From assembly GCF_001590835.1 (NCBI RefSeq), contig NZ_LTAQ01000045.1, positions 229,006-293,005 on the forward strand: a stretch of DNA of 64,000 nt, in the 5' to 3' direction. Position numbers and translations under genes: made by a program. Shown here one piece after another: positions 34,565 through 43,690 of this stretch. This stretch comes from Bacillus gaemokensis (GTDB taxonomy: Bacteria > Bacillota > Bacilli > Bacillales > Bacillaceae_G). The notes beneath the pieces are model-generated. The model was not told where the DNA came from, did no database searches, and saw nothing but the letters and a program-made list of their open reading frames with translations. Position 1 is the stretch's first letter. The number at the start of each line of letters is the position of its first letter.

Positions 34565-36364
34565 TTACAAATTATCCGGTGGACTTGATTGATTATCTTG
34601 TTCAGAATTATTTTGATTTACACTTGTATCAGTATGTGTATCATCTTCATCATTTGCTGCTTGTACTTGTTGTAACTCCCCATTATCTTCATCTGTACTA
34701 TTTAGATCTGCTTCACTATTCGTATCCTGTTCAGGCTCAGTTTCTGTATCAACTTCAGTACCGTTATTATTCCTATTTAGATCGTCAACTAATTGTGTAG
34801 TTAATGTTTCGTGTAAGGCCTCTACAAATATTGCTTCTCCATCTTCAAAAGCTTTACATAATAGAGAGAACTGTCGATAATCTTTTTTAAATAAAGAATT
34901 TCTGTCTATTCTCGCAATATCATCCCATAGATATATAAATAACTTTTTGTAATAATCATATTGTTCTTCTTTGTCAAACCATCTCTCTGCTTCTTCCCTT
35001 CTTAGAAAGTACGGACCAATCAGTCTATCTTCATTGACTTGTAAATACTGATTTTCAGATAAATATGTATTTAAAGTTGTAATAAAGTTTTTAGCAGAAA
35101 TAAACTTATTATTATATTTAAAATATATAGAATCATGCCATTCATCAAATTCAATTGGTACGTATTGAATATTCCATCTCCTTTTAAAAGCTGTATCCAT
35201 CTGGAATACTCCTTGATCTGCACTGTTCATTGTTGCAATTAAATTTAGGTTAGGCGGTAGCTTTATCTCTTCTAATTGAATGTGTAATAGACTTTCATTA
35301 ATATAATTAAGTATTTCTTCATTTTCGATTCCATAATCGCTAAAGCCTTCTATATTCCTGTCTAATATTTGAAATACATCACCAAATACAGCTGCTGTAT
35401 TTGCACGGTTTATTTCTTCAATTATTAACGTGTATATTTTAGAAGGATTTGAATACGCTAACTGAAGAATTTTTGTAAAAGGTCCGGGTGTAAACGTATA
35501 TTTAACTCCATCTGTAGGATCATTTACAGGTCTTAAACTACCAATAAATTCATTGTAAGTATATTCTGGATGGAATGTTACACGTTTTGATTCTGTTGAA
35601 CCTTCAAAATTTTCCTTTATCCAATTACTTTTACCAGTTCCTGGGGAACCTAAAACTATTAGATTCTTTGCTCCTGTGCTTTGAAAATATGTAGAAGGAA
35701 CAGGTGTATTAGATGAAATATTATATAATCCCCTACCTAGATTTTTAGCATCACCCAAAGGTTGAGGTATAAATAATAATAAGTATCTAAATGATGATTT
35801 GTATTTCAGTAAAATCATATAATCATTTTCAAATTGTGTGGATTTTAATTCCATAAAAAATTGTCTTTGACTAAGGTCATGAATAAATTCTTTACTAGCA
35901 AACATTAAACGAGATCCTGATGTTTCTTTTGCAGATAACTGTAATACCATTGATCCACCTAATGAGTATTCATTTTTTAAGACATCAACTTTTGATGTAT
36001 CATAATATCCAGTCGGAATATTTTTTAACATTAGATGGATAGTTATGAAAGGTATTGTAACAGGAATAGTTAAAGCATAATTCATATTTTCAATATTACT
36101 TAGTAAAGGTGGTAAAATTCCAAATGTTGATTTAGGTAAAAAGAAATGCGTAACCCCATTACCGTTTGTTAAAGTAGGATCAACTCTTGAACACAATGAA
36201 TTATTTAATACCCCTGTATGATCATCATGTGAGTTTCTTCTTAATACTTCAGTTTTCGCTATTTTTTTTACTACAATAGCATCGTAATCACTTACTTTTA
36301 AATCTAACGAGAAACCTTCGTCTCTATAAATCGTATTAACTTCGTCTAAGATATTTTTTAACAT
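34565..36364 (-). CDS. McrB-like AAA+ GTPase 1 (LlaJI R1 type)
   Basis: 599 residues from ATG 36364 (AGAGGTG upstream; the frame's ATG at 36385 lacks an RBS). An N-terminal target-recognition region (about 1-225) precedes the motor: Walker A GSPGTGKSN (239-247), RVTFHPEYTYNEF, Walker B TLIIEEINRAN (about 312-322), the McrB-type signature ATMNSADQGV (about 377-386) and FKRRW. The last 70 residues are an acidic Asp/Glu/Asn/Gln tail absent from the second copy. An IS3-family element ends 32 bases upstream of the start, so the native promoter is probably displaced. Confidence 0.88.
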   Translation of the reverse strand: MLKNILDEVNTIYRDEGFSLDLKVSDYDAIVVKKIAKTEVLRRNSHDDHTGVLNNSLCSRVDPTLTNGNGVTHFFLPKSTFGILPPLLSNIENMNYALTIPVTIPFITIHLMLKNIPTGYYDTSKVDVLKNEYSLGGSMVLQLSAKETSGSRLMFASKEFIHDLSQRQFFMELKSTQFENDYMILLKYKSSFRYLLLFIPQPLGDAKNLGRGLYNISSNTPVPSTYFQSTGAKNLIVLGSPGTGKSNWIKENFEGSTESKRVTFHPEYTYNEFIGSLRPVNDPTDGVKYTFTPGPFTKILQLAYSNPSKIYTLIIEEINRANTAAVFGDVFQILDRNIEGFSDYGIENEEILNYINESLLHIQLEEIKLPPNLNLIATMNSADQGVFQMDTAFKRRWNIQYVPIEFDEWHDSIYFKYNNKFISAKNFITTLNTYLSENQYLQVNEDRLIGPYFLRREEAERWFDKEEQYDYYKKLFIYLWDDIARIDRNSLFKKDYRQFSLLCKAFEDGEAIFVEALHETLTTQLVDDLNRNNNGTEVDTETEPEQDTNSEADLNSTDEDNGELQQVQAANDEDDTHTDTSVNQNNSEQDNQSSPPDNL

Positions 36365-36405
36365 TATTTCACCTCTAATAGTCATTTTGGTATGTCAACA
36401 CGAAA

Positions 36406-37229
36406 CTAGACAATTTTTTTAAGGTGTTCCTGCCTGTACTGAACAGGGCTCAAATAGCCTAGTGTTCCATGGATTCTAATATTGTTAAACCAGTTTACGT
36501 AGTCGTTCAATTCTAAGGTCAATTCTTCTAAACTTGCGAAATGACGACCGCGAACGAATTCTGTTTTAAATATTTTGTAAGTTGCTTCCGCTACTGCATT
36601 ATCGTATGGACAGCCTTTTGCACTTAATGAACGCTTGATTTGGAAGGTCTCTAACGTGTCATGAATCAGCTTGTTTTTGAATTCATTTCCTCGGTCTGTA
36701 TGAAATAAGGTAATCTGATTCAAATTTGTTTTCACCGTTGCGAAACAAGCTCGGCATCTTTCTTTTGGCCTGCACTATGTCCTATGATTTCTCGATTAAA
36801 GAGATCAACTAATAAACATACGTAATTCCACTTTTTGTTCACACGGACGTATGTTAAATCACTTACGACTACAGCCAGTTCTTCTTTCTGGTTGAACTGA
36901 CGATCGAGTTCGTTTGAAATTTTTTCTTCATTACAGCTAACTCTCTTCGGCTTAAATTGTGCAATCGTATAGTTAGATACTAAACCTTGGTTCTGCATGA
37001 TTCGTCCAATAAGGCGACGTGAAATCACATATCCTAACTTCTTTAATTCCACTTTTATCTTTCGTGTTCCATAGTTCTGACGGCTCTCGCGGAAGATTTC
37101 TTTTACGAGTGGTGACAATTCATCTACTGTATCTTGTGCTTGTTTTTCCTCATAATAATACGTTGCTCTTGATAATTGTAGGACATTGCACATTGCTGAT
37201 ATCGAGTATTTATGTAGGTTATTCTTCAC
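36406..37229 (-). pseudogene. IS3-family transposase OrfB, frameshifted
   Basis: Two frames join near 36732: the upstream part has RRLIGRIMQNQGL and the first DDE Asp in VVSDLTYVRV, ending at DAELVSQR; the downstream part resumes at MKTNLNQIT with the second Asp in HTDRGNEFKN and the Glu in NAVAEATYKIFK. All three catalytic residues survive, but a small deletion at about 36735 (in sequence matching LVSQ-FATV) puts them in different frames, so no full OrfB is made. Confidence 0.85.
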
Positions 37230-37234
37230 TACTT

Positions 37235-37498
37235 TTACTTTCGTCCTAGTATCAGCGCCGCTTGCTTTAAAATATCAATTTCCATAAGAAGCTGTTTGTT
37301 TTGTTTTCTCAACGCTTCCAATTCTAGCTGTTCAGCGGTCTTATTATCTTTCTCTTTAACGAGCCAGACGTATGATTTTGATTGATCCACCGATCCAATG
37401 ATGATGTCTTTCCTTGGTTTACCATTTTGATACAGTTGAACCATTTGGTGCTTTAATTCCGCTGTAAAGGTTCTTCGTTCTCTTTTCTTTTTCGTCAT
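37235..37498 (-). CDS. IS3-family transposase OrfA
   Basis: 87 residues: helix-turn-helix (FTAELKHQMVQLYQNGKPRK, about 10-29) and a leucine zipper (LELEALRKQNKQLLMEIDIL) ending QAALILGRK, the usual place where IS3 elements slip -1 into orfB. OrfA alone cannot transpose the element. Confidence 0.85.
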   Translation of the reverse strand: MTKKKRERRTFTAELKHQMVQLYQNGKPRKDIIIGSVDQSKSYVWLVKEKDNKTAEQLELEALRKQNKQLLMEIDILKQAALILGRK

Positions 37499-37566
37499 AG
37501 TAGATTCTCCTCAAGTATATTGGTTGTAGTCTACTTGACCTTAATTTTTTGTCTAGTTCAGTGTAA

Positions 37567-37980
37567 CCTATCCATTTTCCAGATTGGGTCTGCAGAAATT
37601 GTATAGTAAAATTTTCCTTATGTCTATAAAAATGACTATAAAATTAAACATGTGAAACCATCGATCTATCAACATCTATCCTAAATTAAACTAATTAAAA
37701 ATTGACAGTATACAGACTCGACAAATTAGAGGGCGCTTGTTTGATCCCAGTTAGGACTATTAGTACAAGAATTGTGTCAAATCAATGGTCGATAATAAAA
37801 AATTCTAGAATTAAACGAATAACAGGGACTAATTTTATTAATTGTAACACCAAGAAATCTCGTCCTCATCTTTTCAGTAGTAATATTAGAATTTTTATGT
37901 AGGGAAACACTTTGTTTGGGTGTACAAAAAAGCAGCAAATTAAATTGCTGCTTTTTCATATTATACTTATAAAATTTATA
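37567..37980. other. Gap between IS element and methyltransferase gene
   Basis: No gene supported. A terminator lies at 37931-37952 (AGCAGCAA-ATTAAA-TTGCTGCT with A/T runs on both sides), ending the leftward methyltransferase operon before the IS. The rest may be the former promoter region of the first McrB-like gene. Confidence 0.55.
37931..37952 (-). terminator. Terminator of the methyltransferase operon
   Basis: Perfect eight-base stem AGCAGCAA/TTGCTGCT with six A and five T residues at its edges, 29 bases past the methyltransferase stop. Confidence 0.8.
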
Positions 37981-39447
37981 TTAATTTTCATGTATATATT
38001 TTAATAAAGCATTGGCAATTCCTCTACTCATAAGTGGTGGAACTGAATTACCAATCTGCATATAAGTTTTTGTAAAAGAGCCCTTAAAAAAATAATCATC
38101 CGGAAAAGATTGAACTCTAGCAGCTTCCCTAGGTGTTAATCCCCTAGCTTGCGTCGGATGAATATACATATTGCAATCAAATTTCATATGTGCTGTAATC
38201 GTTTTACACAATTCTTTATACACCAATTTAAAATACTTATCTTTAAAAATATGATTCCTATTTTTATAAGGCATAATATCAGCTATTTTAGGATCATCAG
38301 ATTTATCTCCTTGATGCATACGTCCAAAAATTTCAATATCCCTATCATTATTATAACGGGCTTTATGATTAAAAATTATATTGCTGTCTTTCTCATTAAT
38401 CAAAGATAAGTATTCATTTTTTTGATAATTAGGATGTACAGCAACTTTCATACCACTTTCCTCTGTATCTAAATCCGTTGCATTTTTAATTCGCAAAGCT
38501 TCTAGTTTAGGAAGATCACTTATCGCATCTTCAAGAACAAATCTTTTTGATGAGAAATTATTTTCAATGTTAATTTCATCAAAAATAGAAGCATTATGAA
38601 CTCCTAACCTATTCCCAATAAAAATCAACCTTTTTCTATTTTGAGGAACTCCAAAGTCAGCAGAATTTAGTATTTTATAATGCACATCATAACCAATAGA
38701 AGCAAAATCTTCTACAACTTGTGCTGCTACTGAAAGCATTCCAGTTACATTTTCCATTACGAAAAATTTTGGTTGTATATTCCCTACAACTTTTACAAAG
38801 CTTTTATATAATTTATTACGCGGATCATCAATTAGTCTTTGGCGGTTGGCAGTACTAAACCCTTGACAAGGTGGTCCACCTATTACTACATCTACTTCCT
38901 TAAATCTCAATTTACATTGTATCTCATCAATAATATTATTGATATCATCCTCATAAATAAACTCGTTTGGAATTTCTGGATGATTAAAGGAATATGTCTC
39001 TATGCAAGCTGGTTCAATGTCATTTGCAAACGCAATTTTAAACCCCACCTGCTTAAACCCTAAAGACATTCCTCCTGCACCACAAAATAAATCAACTAGT
39101 ATAGGTTTTTCAGCTATTTCTTCCTCTTTCATCAAATTTGATCTACAATATTCACAATACTTATATACTGAGCATTGCTGATCTTTATTATGGTTAATTT
39201 TGCTTATCAATGAAAAGAATTCATTAGAACTAACATTCAAACTATCTTCAACAAAAACCAACAATGGATTAAATTCACTTCTATTTTCAATTATTCCTAA
39301 TTCCAACAGGATATTAATAACTTCTGCTTCCCTCAAGTTACTTGGATTGGATTTTGTTTTTTCCAAAACACCGATCAATTCTTTTAATTCAGTAATAAAC
39401 GCTTTTTTTAATTTATTATTGGTAATTTCCATGAACTTGTAATTCAT
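37981..39447 (-). CDS. DNA (cytosine-5) methyltransferase 2
   Basis: 488 residues from ATG 39447 (AGGTGA six bases upstream; GTG at 39456 is inside the RBS). A 115-residue N-terminal extension with a cysteine cluster (Cys92, 98, 101) comes before the catalytic domain: motif I LFCGAGGMSLGF, motif IV GGPPCQGFS with the catalytic Cys, motif VI MENVTGM, VIII QNRKRLIFIG, IX RGLTPREAARVQSFP and X QIGNSVPP. The variable target-recognition region lies between VIII and IX. Its gene overlaps the first methyltransferase gene by 32 bases. It resembles M2 of LlaJI-type systems. Confidence 0.92.
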   Translation of the reverse strand: MNYKFMEITNNKLKKAFITELKELIGVLEKTKSNPSNLREAEVINILLELGIIENRSEFNPLLVFVEDSLNVSSNEFFSLISKINHNKDQQCSVYKYCEYCRSNLMKEEEIAEKPILVDLFCGAGGMSLGFKQVGFKIAFANDIEPACIETYSFNHPEIPNEFIYEDDINNIIDEIQCKLRFKEVDVVIGGPPCQGFSTANRQRLIDDPRNKLYKSFVKVVGNIQPKFFVMENVTGMLSVAAQVVEDFASIGYDVHYKILNSADFGVPQNRKRLIFIGNRLGVHNASIFDEINIENNFSSKRFVLEDAISDLPKLEALRIKNATDLDTEESGMKVAVHPNYQKNEYLSLINEKDSNIIFNHKARYNNDRDIEIFGRMHQGDKSDDPKIADIMPYKNRNHIFKDKYFKLVYKELCKTITAHMKFDCNMYIHPTQARGLTPREAARVQSFPDDYFFKGSFTKTYMQIGNSVPPLMSRGIANALLKYIHEN

Positions 39448-40396
39448 TAATATCACCTACTTGTCCATTAATTGTGTTCAATATTTGCATTGCGAGGTGA
39501 TATCCTACATTAACAGTTACAGCATTTCCAAACTGTTTATAAGCTTGACTATCAGAAACCACTATTTCATAGCTTGGATTTTCTGGGAAACCTTGTAAGC
39601 GAGCACATTCCCTCGGAGTAAGCCGTCTAATTTTCGTTTTCCCAGCCTCTTCTGCTAGTTGACTAGGCTGTGTCACATAATTATCTTGACTAGCTCTATG
39701 CATTTTTGCCATAGTTGCACATAAAGGACGAGCAACACTTAAATCAATTTCAGCTTTTGCTTTATAAGTCTTTGTTCCTTCTGCAAGTATAGTTGGCAAT
39801 ATCTTATGAGATAAATAATATTTACTTGGTACATTTTGTTCTAGAACATCTTGTAATGTTTTAACTAGAGGAATTGGTTGAGGAAATTCAAATTGTACAT
39901 TTAAATCTTCTCTAAAACAGACAATAAAAATACGATTACGCGTTTGAGGAACCCCATAATCAGCACTATTTAATACTTGAGCATGAATATTATAGCCAGC
40001 TTCTTGTAACCTTTCTGTTATTACCGCATAAGTTCTGCCATTATCATGTGTCGTTAAAGTTCTAACGTTTTCTAAAACAACAATTTTCGGTCTGTGATGT
40101 AAAATAATTTGTTCAATATTAAAAAACAAAGTTCCCCTTGTATCATTAAATCCTTGTTGTTGTCCCATCATGCTAAATGGTTGGCAAGGAAACCCACCTA
40201 TTAGCAGATCATGACTAGGTATCTCTGTTACCTCTATGTCATTTAAATCCCCATGAACAATATGTCTTCCAATGTTATGTTCATATGATTGAACAGCAAA
40301 TTTATCAAAATCATTAGCCCAAATTACATTAAATCCCGCTTGTATAAAGCCTAAATCTAATCCTCCACAACCACTAAATAAAGACACCACATTCAT
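39416..40396 (-). CDS. DNA (cytosine-5) methyltransferase 1
   Basis: 326 residues. All C5 motifs in order: I VSLFSGCGGLDLGF, IV GGFPCQPFSMMG (catalytic Cys), VI LENVRTL, VIII PQTRNRIFIV, IX RRLTPRECARLQGFP, X YKQFGNAVTV. The short target domain (about 185-240) differs from that of methyltransferase 2, so the two probably modify different sequences or the two strands of one asymmetric site. Its ATG overlaps the stop of the upstream ribbon-helix-helix gene (ATGA), showing translational coupling. Confidence 0.93.
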   Translation of the reverse strand: MNVVSLFSGCGGLDLGFIQAGFNVIWANDFDKFAVQSYEHNIGRHIVHGDLNDIEVTEIPSHDLLIGGFPCQPFSMMGQQQGFNDTRGTLFFNIEQIILHHRPKIVVLENVRTLTTHDNGRTYAVITERLQEAGYNIHAQVLNSADYGVPQTRNRIFIVCFREDLNVQFEFPQPIPLVKTLQDVLEQNVPSKYYLSHKILPTILAEGTKTYKAKAEIDLSVARPLCATMAKMHRASQDNYVTQPSQLAEEAGKTKIRRLTPRECARLQGFPENPSYEIVVSDSQAYKQFGNAVTVNVGYHLAMQILNTINGQVGDINELQVHGNYQ

Positions 40397-40575
40397 TCGA
40401 TTTCACCTCTCCTATGAATATAATCAATTATCCAATCCCTAATTACAATCGATGCATACTCATTATTGTTATGAAGCATATTCATAAATTCTTCTTTTAA
40501 TTGAGGTTCAATCGTTACTTCTATCTTTGCAGTTTTCTTTTTCCCTTTCGGTCTTCCTACAGATTTATCACTCAA
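40393..40575 (-). CDS. Small ribbon-helix-helix-type regulator
   Basis: 60 residues: a basic arm (GRPKGKKKTAK), one beta strand (KIEVTIEPQ) and two helices (LKEEFMNMLHNN and ASIVIRDWIIDYIHRR), the size and order of a CopG/Arc-type DNA-binding dimer. It is the first gene of the methyltransferase operon and is coupled to it by a four-base overlap. It probably controls its own promoter, where an inverted repeat lies, and may time methylase against nuclease expression, taking the place of a C protein. Function is inferred. Confidence 0.75.
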   Translation of the reverse strand: MSDKSVGRPKGKKKTAKIEVTIEPQLKEEFMNMLHNNNEYASIVIRDWIIDYIHRRGEIE

Positions 40576-40611
40576 ATTGATTACTCCCCTAAAAATCGAA
40601 AATACGTTCTT

Positions 40612-40640
40612 ATATTAACACATTTACATCAGGGTGTAAA
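40612..40640 (-). promoter_or_regulatory. Methyltransferase operon promoter with overlapping inverted-repeat operator
   Basis: Read leftward: TTTACA (-35, 40640-40635), 17-base spacer, TAATAT (-10, 40617-40612). ATTTACA-TCAGGG-TGTAAAT (40622-40641) is an exact inverted repeat covering the -35 and part of the spacer, in the region divergent to the second McrB-like gene. A bound dimer would block the methyltransferase operon and might also affect the rightward genes. Confidence 0.65.
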
Positions 40641-40745
40641 TTTATAAAAACATAAAAAAATTGTAGAAATATCACAAAAAATGCAGCCTATTATGATATT
40701 TTATTTATAGTGACTTTACAAATTCCGATACAATTGGAGGAAAAC

Positions 40746-42284
40746 ATGAGTATTACATTTAACGAAGGACTACAACATTTAGAAGGATTCATACAACAAA
40801 CGATTCCAGCCTTATCTCATAGAATCAAATTATCAGAGGATATATACGAAGGAATTTTCATAAAGAAATTAGCCAAAAGCAATACTTTAACAGGAAATAG
40901 CGGAAAACAAAAACACATTGCTCTAAGTAACGAAAAAGAAATCAATTTTTTCCCTTATCTTGATAATTATGTACAAATGATTGTTCAAAATGAATATCCA
41001 ACAGAAGCATTTAAAAGAAGATATGGCGTTAAAATTAACATCCGATTGTTTAAAGAGAATTTAGAATATATTGACGGGAAAGAACATAAAGATTCTCATT
41101 GCTTTACTACTCACTATCTAAGTCGTGGAGGCAATCAATCCGAGTTAGGATCAATGAGTACTGATTCTGAAGAATTTACAAATTTCAGACATTTATTAGC
41201 TGAAGGTGATACTTTGGTATTCCTTAAACATAAAGAAAGCTTTAGTTATGACACTTTACTCATCAAAGATTCAGACTCCTCTAGTTTAATATCAATATTT
41301 GATAAGATTTTTATTGAATACTCTGCTTTTAGGGCAACGAGAAACCGTTCTAGCCTCGTCGAATCCTCTATGATAGTTATAGAGGACAGCGAAACAAAAT
41401 CCTACGGTAAAGCGATTAATTTAATTGTATACGGTGCTCCAGGGACTGGAAAAAGCCACTACTTAAAAACAAAGTATGGAGAGGGTTGTCCACGTGTCAC
41501 ATTTCATCCAGAATACACTTATCAGGATTTTGTAGGATGTCTAAAACCCAAAAATGAGAATGATAAAGTAACTTATAAGTTCTCACCTGGTCCTTTTGCA
41601 AAAATTTTAAAAGAAGCATATCAAGATTTAGGTAATGGCTCAAAAACTTTAATCATTGAGGAAATTAACAGAGCTAACACTGCTGCAGTATTTGGAGACC
41701 TATTCCAATTGTTAGACAGAAATGGCGAGGGAATCAGTGAATACAGTATTGAAAATGATGACTTACTTACATATTTGAATGAAGATACCAATTTAGACCT
41801 AAAAAACATCAAGATTCCTAATAACTTAAATATCGTTGCTACTATGAATAGTGCAGACCAAGGGGTCTTTTTAATGGACTCCGCTTTCAAACGCAGATGG
41901 AAATTCAAATATATTCCTATTATATTTGATGAAAATGATGATATTTGCACAACAGAACTTAGCTATGCAGGAAAAACATTTACTTGGAAACAGTTTATTG
42001 AACCAATAAACCTACAACTGGCTAAATTAAAAGTAAATGAAGATAAACATATTGGCCCCTATTTTATGAAAAAAGAAGAAATTGAAGATAGAGAAGTATT
42101 TGCATCAAAATTGCTAATGTATCTTTGGGATGATGTACTGAGGCACCAAAGAGATAAAATATTTAGACAGGACCAATACCTTATATTTTCTCAGCTACTG
42201 ACAGGTTTCATAAATAACGAAAATGTTTTCAAAAAAGAAATCTTTAACCTAACTACAGAACCGACGACTGATGCAGATGAGTGA
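40746..42284 (+). CDS. McrB-like AAA+ GTPase 2 (LlaJI R1 type)
   Basis: 512 residues from ATG 40746, which has GGAGG five bases upstream (an ATG/TTG frame opening at 40710 has none). Target-recognition-like N-terminus (1-220), then Walker A GAPGTGKSH (230-238), RVTFHPEYTYQDF, Walker B TLIIEEINRAN (301-311), ATMNSADQGV (365-374) and FKRRWKF (381-387). The motor is very close to GTPase 1, but the N-terminal halves differ strongly, suggesting different DNA targets, and the acidic tail is absent. It overlaps the McrC-like gene that follows by 14 bases. Confidence 0.9.
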   Translation: MSITFNEGLQHLEGFIQQTIPALSHRIKLSEDIYEGIFIKKLAKSNTLTGNSGKQKHIALSNEKEINFFPYLDNYVQMIVQNEYPTEAFKRRYGVKINIRLFKENLEYIDGKEHKDSHCFTTHYLSRGGNQSELGSMSTDSEEFTNFRHLLAEGDTLVFLKHKESFSYDTLLIKDSDSSSLISIFDKIFIEYSAFRATRNRSSLVESSMIVIEDSETKSYGKAINLIVYGAPGTGKSHYLKTKYGEGCPRVTFHPEYTYQDFVGCLKPKNENDKVTYKFSPGPFAKILKEAYQDLGNGSKTLIIEEINRANTAAVFGDLFQLLDRNGEGISEYSIENDDLLTYLNEDTNLDLKNIKIPNNLNIVATMNSADQGVFLMDSAFKRRWKFKYIPIIFDENDDICTTELSYAGKTFTWKQFIEPINLQLAKLKVNEDKHIGPYFMKKEEIEDREVFASKLLMYLWDDVLRHQRDKIFRQDQYLIFSQLLTGFINNENVFKKEIFNLTTEPTTDADE

Positions 42285-43536
42285 GCCTAAATTTTTTGTA
42301 GAATATGAATGGAGTAACCTATGTACACAAATCCCCAAAAAATTCTATGAGCTAGGCCTATGCGAAAAACTTAAAAATCAAATAAGGTTTAAATTTGTTG
42401 GTTTTGGCACTGATAAAGACAACCTCTTTATAGTATTCCCTAAAGGTTTTCAACTATCTAAAGATATTAATGTTAATAAGCAAAAAGCTAAATTATTATT
42501 AAAGACTTTAATTAAATATGAAAAATCCACACTTGAAAATCACCTTCTTGGTGACGGTAATGATGTGATAGCAGAAGCTTTCTCTAGCATAGCTCGGCTT
42601 GTCGAAGATTACCAAAACTTCGGAATTATTAAATTTCAAAAGAAAAAACAAGAAATTAACGGCAAAGGGCGCATAAATTGGGGAAAGACAATGAAACAGA
42701 CTCAACCTTACATACAAGGAGACTTTCCCCTATACTTAGATTTGATAACTAGCAGAACTCAAATTTTTTCTGAACATGAAATTTCTTATATTCATGAATA
42801 TGTGCTTCATCAGATTTCCTTACAATTCGGATGGTTATTTGATTTTAAATTCTATCCAAATAACATGGAAGAGTTATTTAACATAGAACATATGATTCAC
42901 ATATTGACAAATGCACTTAGTCAAACTTTTGTAGAAAGAGAAATTCAGCTTTTTCAAGAATTAATCAGCTACTTAAAAAAAATCAGCCAAGAAGATTCAA
43001 GTGCACTTTCAATATATGCCACACCATATTTCCATAACATTTGGGAACTAATGTGTGCTCAAATATTCGAAGATGATGCGTCGCTTCATAGGCTTGTACC
43101 TAATCCATACTGGATAGTAGATAATAGGGAATATGAAACAAAACAAATACCTGATATACTTTTCAAAAAAAATCATGAACTATATGTATTAGACGCAAAA
43201 TACTACAGAATTAAAGAGGGCTTAGGTAAATTACCAGGATGGAAAGATATTGTTAAACAATTATTTTATGCTCAATCATTTAAAAATAATGGATTTGCAG
43301 AAAATAGTAATACCTTCCAAGATATCCATAACATATTTTTATTTCCTTCCACCTGTGCAGAAACAATTAGACATTTCGGTTTCTCCGCTGTAAAAGGATT
43401 AGAAGATAAACATACAGGTTTTGGAAAGATATTCGCTTTTGAAATAGATGTCGAGTTTGCTTTAAACACTTATGTATATGAAAATGAAACTGGTCTGCAA
43501 GATAAGCTAATAAATAACATAGTCAAGCTCAGCTAA
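42271..43536 (+). CDS. McrC-like restriction subunit 2 (LlaJI R2 type)
   Basis: 421 residues. The PD-(D/E)XK nuclease residues are Asp295 in QIPDIL, Asp308 and Lys310 in LYVLDAKYY, and Gln330 in DIVKQLFYA, so the active site is complete. Segments VFPKGF, INWGKTMKQTQPYI and PYWIVDN are shared with the first McrC-like protein in the same order. The start overlaps the GTPase gene, with no separate RBS, so translation is probably coupled. A strong terminator follows. It cuts DNA together with GTPase 2. Confidence 0.9.
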   Translation: MQMSEPKFFVEYEWSNLCTQIPKKFYELGLCEKLKNQIRFKFVGFGTDKDNLFIVFPKGFQLSKDINVNKQKAKLLLKTLIKYEKSTLENHLLGDGNDVIAEAFSSIARLVEDYQNFGIIKFQKKKQEINGKGRINWGKTMKQTQPYIQGDFPLYLDLITSRTQIFSEHEISYIHEYVLHQISLQFGWLFDFKFYPNNMEELFNIEHMIHILTNALSQTFVEREIQLFQELISYLKKISQEDSSALSIYATPYFHNIWELMCAQIFEDDASLHRLVPNPYWIVDNREYETKQIPDILFKKNHELYVLDAKYYRIKEGLGKLPGWKDIVKQLFYAQSFKNNGFAENSNTFQDIHNIFLFPSTCAETIRHFGFSAVKGLEDKHTGFGKIFAFEIDVEFALNTYVYENETGLQDKLINNIVKLS

Positions 43537-43551
43537 AGTTCTCAGTAGAAT

Positions 43552-43590
43552 ACATTAAGGGGTAGCATTCTTAATGCCATCCCTTAATGT
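43552..43590 (+). terminator. Terminator after the second McrBC-like pair
   Basis: ACATTAAGGG (43552-43561) and CCCTTAATGT (43581-43590), with inner GC pairing. Confidence 0.75.
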
Positions 43591-43649
43591 TTAAAAATCA
43601 TTTATAGGTTTCTCCTCATCATTTTATAAATTCAAACTATCACAAAAGA

Positions 43650-43679
43650 AAAAATCATACGCTTACTGTATGATTTTTT
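43650..43679 (-). terminator. Terminator of the TerD/TerA-like gene
   Basis: AAAAATCATAC and GTATGATTTTT (43650-43678), loop GCTTACT. T-run in both directions. Confidence 0.75.
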
Positions 43680-43690
43680 CTTCTTGCACT

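Larger units (their letters stand above)
36396..37566 (-). mobile_element. IS3-family insertion sequence, about 1.17 kb, transposase broken
   Basis: Ends carry inverted repeats: ACACGAAACTAGACAA on the left (about 36398-36413) and ACACTGAACTAGACAA read inward from the right. Inside are orfA and a frameshifted orfB on the minus strand. The outer limits are estimated from the repeats; a target duplication was not identified. It lies between the methyltransferase operon terminator and the first McrB-like gene, closely upstream of the latter. Confidence 0.82.

Noticed and set aside
34555-34800. Tyr/Leu/His-rich plus-strand ORF
   Set aside because: Antisense shadow of the acidic tail of GTPase 1.
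36396-37566. An active insertion sequence
   Set aside because: OrfB is frameshifted between its first and second catalytic residues.
37702-37902. 66-codon plus-strand ORF between the IS and methyltransferase 2
   Set aside because: No RBS, no family pattern.
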